This document shows positions 1 to 8,453 of a DNA stretch of 64,000 nt, in pieces (the stretch's first letter is position 1; every line of letters begins with the position of its first letter). A program made the translations under genes and the position numbers. The stretch spans positions 62,001 to 126,000 of the forward strand of contig NZ_JANKHG010000016.1 in assembly GCF_024623725.1 (NCBI RefSeq), read 5' to 3'. The notes beneath the pieces were generated by a model that saw nothing but the letters and a program-made list of their open reading frames with translations, searched no databases and was not told the origin of the DNA. This DNA comes from Limnobacter parvus (GTDB lineage Bacteria > Pseudomonadota > Gammaproteobacteria > Burkholderiales > Burkholderiaceae_B).

Positions 1-485
1 ATGTCCAGTACAGCCTCGTTATAACTAAAATCAATTTCCAGAATTTTTGATGATTGTTTGGCAAATAAACGGCGCATGGCAGCTGGATTGCTGGGTGCCG
101 CGTAGCCAATGGTCAACTTCAGGGTGGGGTGCGTGCGGTTAGGGCCCGGTGGGCTCATTGATGCGGTTTGTATGGTGCAATGTGTGTTGTAAGAAAGTAC
201 TTGGTTGAAGTACTGAATTTGTATTTCAAGTTCTTCCGTCAGTTCTTTCTCTTTGCCTTGCTGGTAAAGCTGGGTGGTGGAAAAGTCGGCATCGCGTGTA
301 AAGCGCGTGCTGTTGTACCGCAAGGCCATCAACATTCCACCTTTCATCACCATTTGTGTGCGCAGCGCTACACTGCCACCAATGGCAGACAACACAATGT
401 GAACAGCCTCCCGAAAGCCTTGCTGCTCTGCGGGCGCGCAAGCCACCCAACTCGCCACGTTCAGTGGTTCTATCTGCTTATTCAA
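1..485 (-). CDS. AbiEii/AbiGii-type nucleotidyltransferase toxin (partial, runs off left edge)
   Basis: This is the toxin of a type IV AbiE toxin-antitoxin/abortive infection pair; AbiEii proteins are GTP-binding nucleotidyltransferases. Reading minus from a TTG at 485, about 161 codons are open to the window edge. Visible motifs are KGGMLMALRY followed by TRDADFS, the G-G and DxD signatures of the nucleotidyltransferase fold. The TTG overlaps the antitoxin stop (478-480), and an in-frame TGA lies a few codons upstream, so TTG (or the ATA/ACG region) is the only available start; this implies translational coupling. The C-terminal part is outside the window, so intactness cannot be judged. Confidence 0.85.
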   Translation of the reverse strand, partial: MNKQIEPLNVASWVACAPAEQQGFREAVHIVLSAIGGSVALRTQMVMKGGMLMALRYNSTRFTRDADFSTTQLYQQGKEKELTEELEIQIQYFNQVLSYNTHCTIQTASMSPPGPNRTHPTLKLTIGYAAPSNPAAMRRLFAKQSSKILEIDFSYNEAVLD

Positions 486-1419
486 ATGTGTGCTCGTTAT
501 TCAAAAGAGAGGGCAGGTTAATTGACAGTTGCCAGCGCTTGGAATAGTGGGGCTCAAACTCGCCTTCTGGGTCGAGCTTTCTAGAGCCGCCGCGTTGTGC
601 GAACTTTTCCCAGGCAGAGAAGGCTGGGTGATCAAGCCTGCAAACTTCAGACAACAGAAAGCCGGCCCTTACCTTGTCAATTGGGGCCCCATGCGTATTC
701 AGCTCGTCCACAATCAATGAAAGGTATTTTTTCGCATTGTTGGTATAAATGTCTACGACGTGTTGAAGCCCACCACATAGGGAGGGCTCGCGCAGCATGT
801 CCAAAAATACTCGGCCAATTGTGGCCACGCGCAGGCTTGTGTTTGATACTGATCGAAACGCCCCTTGGTTTGATCGTTCAAGCAAATGCACATTTGTACC
901 TTGCAGCATTTTAAAAGTGGGGCGAACCAACTTGGGGTAGCCTTGCTTCAAAAAGCCTTCCAAGCCTTGCGGCAGGTCCCGTTCCATTTTCGCATTGGCC
1001 AGCGCAGTCCATTCAGTAGACCTTGGTCGAGTTAAGTAAAGTAGCTGTGGAAAGCGGTCTGTTAGGCCGTGATGCTCCATTGCGCTAAGGTGCGAAACAT
1101 ATGCAAATGGGTCAAGGCTGCAGGCAAGTTCCATGGCGGTACTTCGTTCGTGCCCAAAAAGTTGGTAGCCGCGAGTTTGTGTCAGTGGTTCGACGGGGCG
1201 AACAAGCTGAAATTGCTCAAGCAGGCTTAAAGTTTCGGTCAGTTGTTTTTTTGCTGATGCCGATGTTACGTTTGGTTTGCCCGCAGCTTGATACACCAGG
1301 CGAGCCAATTCATACTGCGTAATGGCAGGGCCGGTGTGCTTGTTCAGTTGCTGAGCGACTTCTGCTGCAAGCTGTTGAGGTAAAAGGTGTTTAACGTTCA
1401 CGCGCCAATCATTTAACAT
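478..1419 (-). CDS. AbiEi-type antitoxin / transcriptional regulator
   Basis: A 313-residue protein directly upstream of, and overlapping, the AbiEii toxin. Size, position and overall sequence (N-terminal helical DNA-binding-like segment, then a longer C-terminal domain) fit the AbiEi antitoxin family, which counteracts the toxin and represses its own operon through inverted repeats in the promoter. The start ATG lies inside a 47-bp perfect palindrome, a likely autoregulatory operator. The family call rests on the partner gene and general resemblance rather than a single diagnostic motif. Confidence 0.8.
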   Translation of the reverse strand: MLNDWRVNVKHLLPQQLAAEVAQQLNKHTGPAITQYELARLVYQAAGKPNVTSASAKKQLTETLSLLEQFQLVRPVEPLTQTRGYQLFGHERSTAMELACSLDPFAYVSHLSAMEHHGLTDRFPQLLYLTRPRSTEWTALANAKMERDLPQGLEGFLKQGYPKLVRPTFKMLQGTNVHLLERSNQGAFRSVSNTSLRVATIGRVFLDMLREPSLCGGLQHVVDIYTNNAKKYLSLIVDELNTHGAPIDKVRAGFLLSEVCRLDHPAFSAWEKFAQRGGSRKLDPEGEFEPHYSKRWQLSINLPSLLNNEHTFE

Positions 1420-1450
1420 CCGTCCTTAGGACGGATGTTAAATGATTGGC
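1404..1450. promoter_or_regulatory. 47-bp perfect palindrome over the abiE start codon
   Basis: Two 23-bp arms (1404-1426 and 1428-1450) are exact reverse complements around one central base. The antitoxin start codon (1417-1419) sits in the left arm, so both strands encode MLNDW outward; weaker similarity continues beyond the arms (RVNVK against HWNVN). AbiEi proteins are known to bind inverted repeats at their promoters. Overlap with the coding start suggests that the operator also shapes the mRNA 5' end. Confidence 0.7.
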
Positions 1451-1924
1451 ATTGGAATGTCAATCAAGCTCAACACGGTGTGGGTTTCCAGCACCGCTCA
1501 TATTCAATTCAAAGCCGGTTGATATGCGGATACGCCCCTATTTTGAGTTTGGTGACGGGGCAGTCTAAAGTGAGGATAAAAAGTGCTTTCGAAAAGCGGG
1601 GCGATTCACCCTTAGTTTTGTCGTCCATCGATCCTACACCTCATCTACTTTGAGTAATGTCAACTTGACTAATAGCAGTGAATTCGCTTGGGGAATAATA
1701 TTTGAATCCAATCTTCGATTTTTACAACACTGGCGCAACCACTAGTCGCCCACTAATACTGGTGTCAAGGACAATTTGGTAATAGACCTTTACAGTGTTT
1801 CTCGACAAGCAATAATAGTGAGCCAGCATATCGATTGAACGGTAGCGGTTGATTGTTGTCTGCGTAATTTTGGTCTCTAACTCAGCGTTTATGGAATGTT
1901 ATAAAAGTAAGGCTCATCCCCCCC
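1451..1924. other. Intergenic stretch with no supported gene
   Basis: About 470 bases between the abiE palindrome and the stop of the helicase fusion. The open frames here are short and show no recognisable family, codon bias or ribosome binding site. It must hold the abiE promoter, but no convincing -35/-10 pair was identified. Confidence 0.5.
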
Positions 1925-4303
1925 TCAAACCACCGTCAAAAACTCTGCCACCACCACCATTTCTTCTGCATCTTCCGCACTCAGCACAATCGCTTCATGC
2001 TTGTCATTCGTCGATTCTGGTTTCAATACAATCACGCTGTTCACCACACCATCTTCACCAAGATTTTTCTCGCTTTTGTAGCGTTTAATGGTGTATTGCC
2101 CACCCAGTTCTGGGTCTGAAATTCGGCGGTGTTGTACGACCACAATTTTTCCGTTGCGGGTGCCTTGGGGGTTGAAGTGGAACAAGCACCATGCGCCGGG
2201 TGGTATGCGTTTGTTCATCGAGTCGCCATCAACCCGGGCTACAAAGTAGCCTTCACTGGCGCGCAGGTGGGCGGGCAGCACAACATGGTCGAATGTGTCG
2301 GCCTGTTGGTATTCGCTAAACTGCCCGGCGGCAAACTTCAAATCAAAAATCGGCACGCTGTTGGCGGCTTCCTGGCCTGCTTGCACAATGGGTAGGTCCA
2401 ACCCTTCGTATTTGGTCAACATGGGTGCTGCCTCCACATATTCAAAACCATTCAACAGCGCTTGAAAGTGTGTGCGTGTTTCGTCGTCGGTGAAGTACAC
2501 ATAGCAGCCCTTCATGCCGCGAGTCATCAAGGTTTTGTAGGTGTTCTTGATCACTGTGTCGGCCATTGCCAGGTTCTTTTCCCGGTTCGCTTTTATTCCA
2601 CCCTTGAATCCTTTAATGCTTTGGTCCATGTTGCTACGCTTGAATGCATCGGTTACCACTTCGCCATTGCGCACTACAAAGTCGGGGCCAACAATGACGC
2701 CCACATAGTCCAGCTCCAACCCTTGGCAGGTGTGTATACAGCCCACTTGCTCCACGCTGTTGGGTTTGATAATCCACGTGCTGCCATCGTTGTCTAAATT
2801 CCATTGGGCTTGGTAGCCGAATTCGGGAAATTCAATGTCAAATGCCTGCGCGTTCTTTTTGCTTTTCCAGTCCCAGCAGTAACCCGCCACCACGCGGGCT
2901 TTGTTTTTGGTTTTGTTTTTCTCACGAATGGCTTGGTGCATCGCTGCAGGGTTGTCGAATACCTTGAATTCGAAATCCAGTCCGTCCATATTCAAATTGG
3001 CGGTGGGCTTAATTTGCAGGTGGTGGTTAAGCCAAGCGATGTAGCTGTCGCTGCCGTTGCAGCGAAATTGCGAGCGCAGTGCCTGCTCGCACACCGTGGC
3101 GCCCAGCGCTTCGGCCCATTTGCGAATTTCCGCTTTGCTGCCAATGTCTTTAAACGTCACACGCTGGTATTCATCCACAAAGAAAATGCTCACCTTGCTG
3201 GCGTTGATCAATTCTTTAACTTGATTCTCGCCCTGGTTGCCATACAAGCCACTTTTTTCATTCAGGCGGTGGGCTTCGTCCACCAAAAGCACATCAAAGA
3301 AATTAGATTCAGTTGCAATATAGCCGCCTGATCCTTTGAACATGTTTGTAATTCGTGTTTTCTTGAATGTACCCGTTAGCTTGGCTTCAAACACTGCGCG
3401 CGGCGCTGCATTTTTCGACACGTATTGGCACACCTTGCCTTGCTGTGTAAATTCATTCAGCAAGTTGATGGCCACCACCGATTTGCCGGTGCCTGGCCCA
3501 CCTTCAACAATCAACACGCGTTTTTGTTCGGGGCCACGCGCATGGGCCAAATCCAGCGCCATTTCATACACCAGTTTTTGATCGTCGATCATTAAAAATT
3601 CGCGCTTGCCTTGCAGCATGCTGGCCAGGCTGTCAGCCAGGTTTTTGGATGGGCGAATTTTTCCGTGCTCAATGCGGTACATCAAGTCGTTCTGGTCACC
3701 GTACTTCACATGCTGTTTCAAAAAGTCTGAAAGTTTGCGTGCGTCTTTTGAAATAAAAACAGGGGCGCGGTCGGTGTGCGCTTTGTAAAACGGATCGTTG
3801 ATTACCGTATCAATTTTCAGGTTGTGCAGGTAAGCACACGCACTAAGGCGCACCTGTTCGTTTTGCACCACCTCGGAATAATCTTCAATAAGTGCTGCAT
3901 ACGTCCAGGCTTGGTAAGAAGGGTGGGGCGTGTTGATATTGCTTTTGCCCAGCCACGTATTCACCACCGCGTCTTGCCCGGTGGCTTGCACGTCGCTCCA
4001 CTGTTTTAGCTCAATAATTACCGCGCATTCTTCAAGCTGCGCATTGCGGCCCGTCAAAATAAAGTCGATGCGTTTGCCAGTCAGCGGAATGTTGTATTCG
4101 ATTGAAACCCGCGAGTCGCCGGGAATGTCGGGATCGGTCAACACTTGGCGCATTTCTTTCATTGAGTTGCGCCAGGAGTTCACTTCCGATTCGCCTGCCC
4201 TGCGGTACAGCTTGCGCTGAAATTCCCGATGAATAACTTTATGAATTTGATCGTCCAGTACGTCGTCCAGAAACTTCGATTTGCGGGCGGTATAAACAAT
4301 CAT
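1925..4303 (-). CDS. Nuclease-DUF2075 (Schlafen-like) helicase-S24 peptidase fusion
   Basis: A 792-residue multidomain protein. Residues 1-200 carry a PD-(D/E)xK-like nuclease core (RIDFIL around residue 80, then IIELK around residues 96-100). The DUF2075 DNA/RNA helicase core follows, with Walker A GGPGTGKS near 268-275, DEAH near 342-345 and VDEYQ near 376. The last ~140 residues form a LexA/S24-like domain: a possible Ala-Gly autocleavage site in FAAGQF near 660, the nucleophile Ser in GDSM near 698 and the general-base Lys in TIKRY near 743. All catalytic residues look intact. It lies beside AbiE, so a phage-defence role is plausible but inferred. It seems to be transcribed alone. Confidence 0.85.
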   Translation of the reverse strand: MIVYTARKSKFLDDVLDDQIHKVIHREFQRKLYRRAGESEVNSWRNSMKEMRQVLTDPDIPGDSRVSIEYNIPLTGKRIDFILTGRNAQLEECAVIIELKQWSDVQATGQDAVVNTWLGKSNINTPHPSYQAWTYAALIEDYSEVVQNEQVRLSACAYLHNLKIDTVINDPFYKAHTDRAPVFISKDARKLSDFLKQHVKYGDQNDLMYRIEHGKIRPSKNLADSLASMLQGKREFLMIDDQKLVYEMALDLAHARGPEQKRVLIVEGGPGTGKSVVAINLLNEFTQQGKVCQYVSKNAAPRAVFEAKLTGTFKKTRITNMFKGSGGYIATESNFFDVLLVDEAHRLNEKSGLYGNQGENQVKELINASKVSIFFVDEYQRVTFKDIGSKAEIRKWAEALGATVCEQALRSQFRCNGSDSYIAWLNHHLQIKPTANLNMDGLDFEFKVFDNPAAMHQAIREKNKTKNKARVVAGYCWDWKSKKNAQAFDIEFPEFGYQAQWNLDNDGSTWIIKPNSVEQVGCIHTCQGLELDYVGVIVGPDFVVRNGEVVTDAFKRSNMDQSIKGFKGGIKANREKNLAMADTVIKNTYKTLMTRGMKGCYVYFTDDETRTHFQALLNGFEYVEAAPMLTKYEGLDLPIVQAGQEAANSVPIFDLKFAAGQFSEYQQADTFDHVVLPAHLRASEGYFVARVDGDSMNKRIPPGAWCLFHFNPQGTRNGKIVVVQHRRISDPELGGQYTIKRYKSEKNLGEDGVVNSVIVLKPESTNDKHEAIVLSAEDAEEMVVVAEFLTVV

Positions 4304-4520
4304 TGCGGTTGTAGTTTGTTTTTATATTTGGAATGTATCAGGAAACCTTTATTTGATGAACCATTTGTAGTGATCTTATTGGGGGCCGCAAATGGGTGGG
4401 GGTAGTGTTATTGGACATGTTCAAGGTGATCACGGTGAGTGAGCGGCTTGTAAATTGCATCACTCGCAAAGGTGTCTAGTAGTTCGTAAAAGTATGCTGA
4501 CTTCTTCTTGGGTACACGCT

Positions 4521-5003
4521 ATGAGTAACTACTGGCCAGTTCCAGAATGGATTTCGACACAGTCTTACAAACAGTCACCGCGCAGTTTTGGTTCCAACCG
4601 CAGCAAAGGTCGTGTGCATGCCGGATGCGATCTGTACGCACCCCTTCATTCACCTGTATTGGCCATCACTGCGGGGCGGGTTGTTGAGTCCGGTTTTTTC
4701 TATTTGGGTACTTCGCAATTAACCATTGATCACGGCGCACTGGGTATTATTCGTTACGGTGAAATAGCGCCAGAAAAAATTCCCAAAGTAGGGACGCTGG
4801 TTATCGCCGGGCAGCAGATCGGAAAGATAGGTAGCCTTGGTCGTGGCATACACCCTATGCTTCATATCGAGCACTACTCGGGCCGTTCTACCGGGTCAGT
4901 CACTAATTTGAAAAACGCGCCATATTTCCGACGTGGCGATTTGCTGGACTGTACCAAGTTGCTTGATTCACTACTCTGCCTAAGAAGCAAGGAATGCAAA
5001 TGA
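4521..5003 (+). CDS. M23-family peptidoglycan endopeptidase-like protein
   Basis: A protein of 160 residues consisting almost only of an M23 (LytM-like) domain: HAGCD gives the first His/Asp zinc ligands, then DHG, GQQIGKIG and finally PMLHIEH. The last motif corresponds to the usual HLHFE, but its first His is Met, so activity may be altered. There is no signal peptide. The ATG at 4521 (MSNYWPVP) is preferred over the upstream ATG at 4455 because the added residues look non-conserved. It overlaps the following lipoprotein gene, so a hydrolase-immunity pair is possible. The family call is good; the role is inferred. Confidence 0.75.
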   Translation: MSNYWPVPEWISTQSYKQSPRSFGSNRSKGRVHAGCDLYAPLHSPVLAITAGRVVESGFFYLGTSQLTIDHGALGIIRYGEIAPEKIPKVGTLVIAGQQIGKIGSLGRGIHPMLHIEHYSGRSTGSVTNLKNAPYFRRGDLLDCTKLLDSLLCLRSKECK

Positions 5004-5536
5004 GATTATCCTGGGTGTTTGTGTTTAGTTGTTTGGTTTTGTCTGTCCAGGCGTGCAGCAAAACCGAATCCGAGAAATCCACTGCACTCGCTGGCCGGGT
5101 TGGTTCGGGTGTTATGCCATACGAAGGCGCAGAACCCGCTCAGCTTTTTCTGGGTGCTAAAAAAGGCGATGTAGCAGAGAAATGTGTACGTGCCGTTGTG
5201 GTGCGCGATGCTGAATTGACTTGCGAAACCAATCGCTGTGATCTAAAAGCCTTTTATTTGCCAGTAAGGCCAGTTTCCAATTCTCAGCGCGCATTGCATG
5301 TTACTGATTGCGATCAAGATCCAGAGCTAACTAAAGGGCATTTGCTAACCGACCTTGGTGAAGACGGTAGCACAGCGATTCTGTACTTTCAGGCCGCACG
5401 GTCTGGTCCAGGCTTGTGGGAACAAGTGACGACTGAAGATGGACGATATGCAATTCAACTGGCCACCGAAGCCGCCGAGGGCATATTGGCCCTGAACACG
5501 CAAGGCAGTTACGTATGGAGCGAGTTGCCAGACTAA
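5000..5536 (+). CDS. Predicted lipoprotein, possible immunity partner of the M23 protein
   Basis: A 178-residue protein with a lipoprotein signal: MRLSWVFVFSCLVLSVQAC, with Cys as the lipidated residue. The rest is periplasmic with four more Cys. The ATG at 5000 is chosen over 4994 because AAGGA (4989-4993) is then 6 bases upstream and the start overlaps the previous stop as ATGA, implying coupling. No family was recognised. A membrane-anchored periplasmic product coupled to a peptidoglycan hydrolase fits an immunity or inhibitor role, but that is inference. Confidence 0.7.
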   Translation: MRLSWVFVFSCLVLSVQACSKTESEKSTALAGRVGSGVMPYEGAEPAQLFLGAKKGDVAEKCVRAVVVRDAELTCETNRCDLKAFYLPVRPVSNSQRALHVTDCDQDPELTKGHLLTDLGEDGSTAILYFQAARSGPGLWEQVTTEDGRYAIQLATEAAEGILALNTQGSYVWSELPD

Positions 5537-5543
5537 CCCCACC

Positions 5544-6227
5544 ATGAAATATTCAATTGCTTTGCTGCTTACCCTGGCAGTTACAACCGCCTTTGCCACT
5601 CCCCCTGACCCATTTTCCAAGTGGACGCCCAAGGGCTGGAAGCGCATTGCCCTAGCCACTGGCGATTTGAATGCCGACGGCATGGAAGACGCCGCGATTG
5701 TGCTCGACCAAATAAAACGTTTGCCCAAAGTGGGGCGCCTGCCGCCGCGCCGAATGTTGATGTTGCTAAGCACACCAGCCGGGCTTGAAAAAGCACTAAG
5801 CCGCGACGATTTACTGCCCAGCGCGTATCAAGAAGATGCACTGTGCTGGCTCGACCCATTGCTCGAACCTGATGCGGTGAAAATTGCCGAAGGCACTCTA
5901 ACCCTTGCATTTCACCATGGCACCAGCTGTGGAAGTTACGACACATTCACTGAAAAGTTTGCATTTCGGCTGGAAGGTGCCCGCCTTCAATTAAGCGCGT
6001 ATGAGTTGTTTCAGGCTTCCCGCAGTTCAGGTGATATTGAACAAATCAAGGTCGACTATGTGCTTGGCTCACTGCGAACGTCGTATGGTGAAAACCTGTT
6101 TGATGAATCACAAAAAGCAAATACAAAGGTAGAGGTGTTACAGAACACAGTCCCTTTGCATCTGGATGAAATGTCTTTGAACTGCAACCCGGAAAAGGTG
6201 GCGGACATGGAAAACTGGTGTGAATAG
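5544..6227 (+). CDS. Secreted hypothetical protein with FG-GAP-like motif
   Basis: 227 residues beginning with a signal peptide (MKYSIALLLTLAVTTAFA). DLNADGMEDAAIVL near residues 37-50 resembles the calcium-binding loop of FG-GAP/VCBS repeats, present once only. It starts 7 bases after the lipoprotein stop and is probably co-transcribed with the M23 gene. No enzyme family was recognised. Confidence 0.7.
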   Translation: MKYSIALLLTLAVTTAFATPPDPFSKWTPKGWKRIALATGDLNADGMEDAAIVLDQIKRLPKVGRLPPRRMLMLLSTPAGLEKALSRDDLLPSAYQEDALCWLDPLLEPDAVKIAEGTLTLAFHHGTSCGSYDTFTEKFAFRLEGARLQLSAYELFQASRSSGDIEQIKVDYVLGSLRTSYGENLFDESQKANTKVEVLQNTVPLHLDEMSLNCNPEKVADMENWCE

Positions 6228-6391
6228 CTTCATTTGAAATCAAGGACTAGGGCCGTTATTTTTGCCGCTGTATGCAATGGCCCTGGGGATGCTGAACGGA
6301 CATGAAACTGGCCAGGGTATGGCGTGGCATGTTACCTGTATTCGAACAGACAATCCTTTTTCATCTAATCCAAATTTCAATGGAGCACACC

Positions 6392-6811
6392 ATGAAAAAA
6401 ACTACAGAGTTGGCCGAGGTGGCCAAGGCCATGGCGAAGATTGATTTCTGCATGATGCAGACCTTCAAGGAAGAGGGCATTGACTGCCGCCCGATGTCGA
6501 ACAACAGCGAGGTGGAATACGATGGCGACAGCTGGTTTTTTTCCTATTCCGACACCGACAAAATTGCCGAGCTGGAACAGGACAGCCGTGTGCACCTAAC
6601 CTATACCGACCCCACTGGCCCGAGTTTCATTTCAGTGTGGGGAACCGGCAAAATTGTGGTTGATGTCGAACTGAAAAAGAAGCTGTGGCAAAAGCAGCTT
6701 GAGAAATGGTTCGGTGGCAAGGGGCCTGAAGATCCAGAAGTAACGCTGATTAAAGTAAGCGCAAACAGGATTCGAACCTGGGGGCAGATTGGCGAGCAAG
6801 AGTTTAAATAA
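6392..6811 (+). CDS. Pyridoxamine 5'-phosphate oxidase-like (general stress protein 26 type) protein
   Basis: 139 residues of the split-barrel FMN-binding fold: the DSWFFSYSDTDKIAELEQDSRVHLTY stretch and the ISVWGTGKIVVD strand are typical of the COG3871 'general stress protein 26' group, which binds flavin or related cofactors. GGAG at 6382-6385 places the start at the ATG at 6392 (MKKTTEL) rather than 6302 or 6380. The 3' end overlaps the convergent FAD gene by 8 bases. Confidence 0.8.
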   Translation: MKKTTELAEVAKAMAKIDFCMMQTFKEEGIDCRPMSNNSEVEYDGDSWFFSYSDTDKIAELEQDSRVHLTYTDPTGPSFISVWGTGKIVVDVELKKKLWQKQLEKWFGGKGPEDPEVTLIKVSANRIRTWGQIGEQEFK

Positions 6812-8417
6812 ATTTCGCCACAGCCTCTGCCACTTCAATGCCGTCCACACCAGCAGACAATATTCCGCCCGCATAGCTGGCTCCTTCACCCGCAGGGTAT
6901 AGGCCTTTCACATTCAGGCTTTGGAAGTCGCTGCCACGCGTAATGCGCAAGGGCGATGAAGTGCGGGTTTCTACGCCGGTTAACACGGCATCGTGCATGT
7001 CGAAGCCTTTAATTTTTTTACCGAAAGCGGGCAGGGCTTCGCGCATGGCAGTAATGGCGTATTCAGGCAGGGCGCTGGCCAGGTCGGTAAGGTACACGCC
7101 GGGTTTGTAAGAAGGTTCTACGCTACCCAGTTCAGTCGAGGGTTTGCCCGCAATGAAGTCGCCCACCAATTGGCCTGGTGCTTCGTAGGTGCTGCCGCCC
7201 AAGGTGAATGCATGCGATTCAAGCTGGCGCTGAAATGCAATGCCCGCCAGCGGACCGCCGGGGTAGTCGGTCGGGCTTATGCCCACCACAATACCGGCAT
7301 TGGCGTTGCGTTCATTGCGAGAATACTGGCTCATGCCGTTGGTTACCACGCGGTTTTCCTCCGACGTGGCGGCCACCACCGTGCCGCCAGGGCACATGCA
7401 AAAACTGTACACCGAGCGGCCATTGCTTGCATGGTGCACCAGTTTGTAATCGGCTGCGCCCAGCAGCGGGTGGCCCGCATGTTGGCCTAGGCGTGCACGG
7501 TCAATCAAACCCTGTGGGTGTTCAATTCGAAAGCCCACGGAAAACGGCTTGGCTTCCATGTACACACCGCGTTCATGCAATTTGGCAAATGTGTCGCGTG
7601 AACTGTGGCCCAGTGCCAGCACCACATGATCCGCGCGCAAATCGTAGTTGCTGCCGTCGGCCAAGTTTTCAATGGTCAGGCCGCGAATGTGGCCGTTTTC
7701 AATGTGAAAATCGCTAACCCGTTGCTGAAAGCGAATTTCACCGCCCATGGCAATAATTTGCTCGCGCATGTTCTCAACCACCTTCACCAGGCGGAAGGTG
7801 CCAATGTGCGGTTTGCTGACCAGCAAAATTTCTTCAGGCGCGCCGGCTTTTACAAATTCCGTCATCACCTTGCGGCCCAAAAAGCGAGGGTCTTTGATTT
7901 GACTCCACAGCTTTCCGTCTGAAAACGTGCCTGCTCCACCTTCGCCAAACTGCACATTTGATTCCGTGTGTAGCACACGCTTGCGCCACAAGCCCCAGGT
8001 GTCTTTGGTGCGTTCGCGCACTGGTTTGCCGCGTTCAATCACGATGGGTTTAAAGCCCATTTGCGCCAGCATCATGGCGGCAAAAATTCCGCAGGGGCCA
8101 AAGCCGATTACAACCGGGCGAATGGCAGGCGCTTCACTAAACTTAGCCACCAAGTGGTAGGCCATATCGGGGGCGGGGCGAACATGCGAATTTCCGGTGA
8201 ACTTGGCCAGCAGGTGTGCTTCAAGCTGGGCGCTGTGCAATTCCACATCCACGATGTACACCAGCAACAGCTTTTGCTTGCGGGCGTCGTAGCTGCGTTT
8301 ATAAATGGAAAAACTTTTCAGTTCTTCGGGGGAAATGTTAAGCGTGTTGTGAATAAGCGCGGGCAGAGCGTGCTCGGGGTGGTCAAGCGGAAGTTTCAGC
8401 TCAGACAGGCGGATCAT
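6804..8417 (-). CDS. FAD-dependent dehydrogenase (COG2509-like)
   Basis: A 537-residue flavoprotein. After a ~95-residue N-terminal extension the Rossmann motif VIGFGPCGIFAAMMLAQMG binds FAD. The conserved GEGGAGTFSDGKL loop and the C-terminal YPAGEGASYAGGILSAGVDG segment are typical of the uncharacterised FAD-dependent dehydrogenase family COG2509. Substrate is unknown. It seems to be a single gene convergent with the PNPOx-like gene. Confidence 0.85.
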   Translation of the reverse strand: MIRLSELKLPLDHPEHALPALIHNTLNISPEELKSFSIYKRSYDARKQKLLLVYIVDVELHSAQLEAHLLAKFTGNSHVRPAPDMAYHLVAKFSEAPAIRPVVIGFGPCGIFAAMMLAQMGFKPIVIERGKPVRERTKDTWGLWRKRVLHTESNVQFGEGGAGTFSDGKLWSQIKDPRFLGRKVMTEFVKAGAPEEILLVSKPHIGTFRLVKVVENMREQIIAMGGEIRFQQRVSDFHIENGHIRGLTIENLADGSNYDLRADHVVLALGHSSRDTFAKLHERGVYMEAKPFSVGFRIEHPQGLIDRARLGQHAGHPLLGAADYKLVHHASNGRSVYSFCMCPGGTVVAATSEENRVVTNGMSQYSRNERNANAGIVVGISPTDYPGGPLAGIAFQRQLESHAFTLGGSTYEAPGQLVGDFIAGKPSTELGSVEPSYKPGVYLTDLASALPEYAITAMREALPAFGKKIKGFDMHDAVLTGVETRTSSPLRITRGSDFQSLNVKGLYPAGEGASYAGGILSAGVDGIEVAEAVAKFI

Positions 8418-8421
8418 GGCG

Positions 8422-8453
8422 GTTGTGTACCTTGTGGATCTGTTTTTCGGATC
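8422..8453. repeat. 3' flanking repeat of the duplicated module, copy A
   Basis: About 32 bases just beyond the stop of the 882-residue gene closely match 17912-17943, which lies just beyond the paralogous gene. Both share TTGTGGATCTG and TTTCGGATCA cores. This shows that the duplication reached past the coding region. Confidence 0.6.

Noticed and set aside
1435-1653. Plus-strand frame beginning MLNDW opposite the antitoxin
   Set aside because: The shared MLNDW start is produced by the palindrome itself; the remaining residues show no family and no ribosome binding site.
4304-4455. LexA (SOS) box upstream of the S24-domain fusion
   Set aside because: No CTGT-N8-ACAG type site was seen; the A/T-rich stretch has no convincing dyad.
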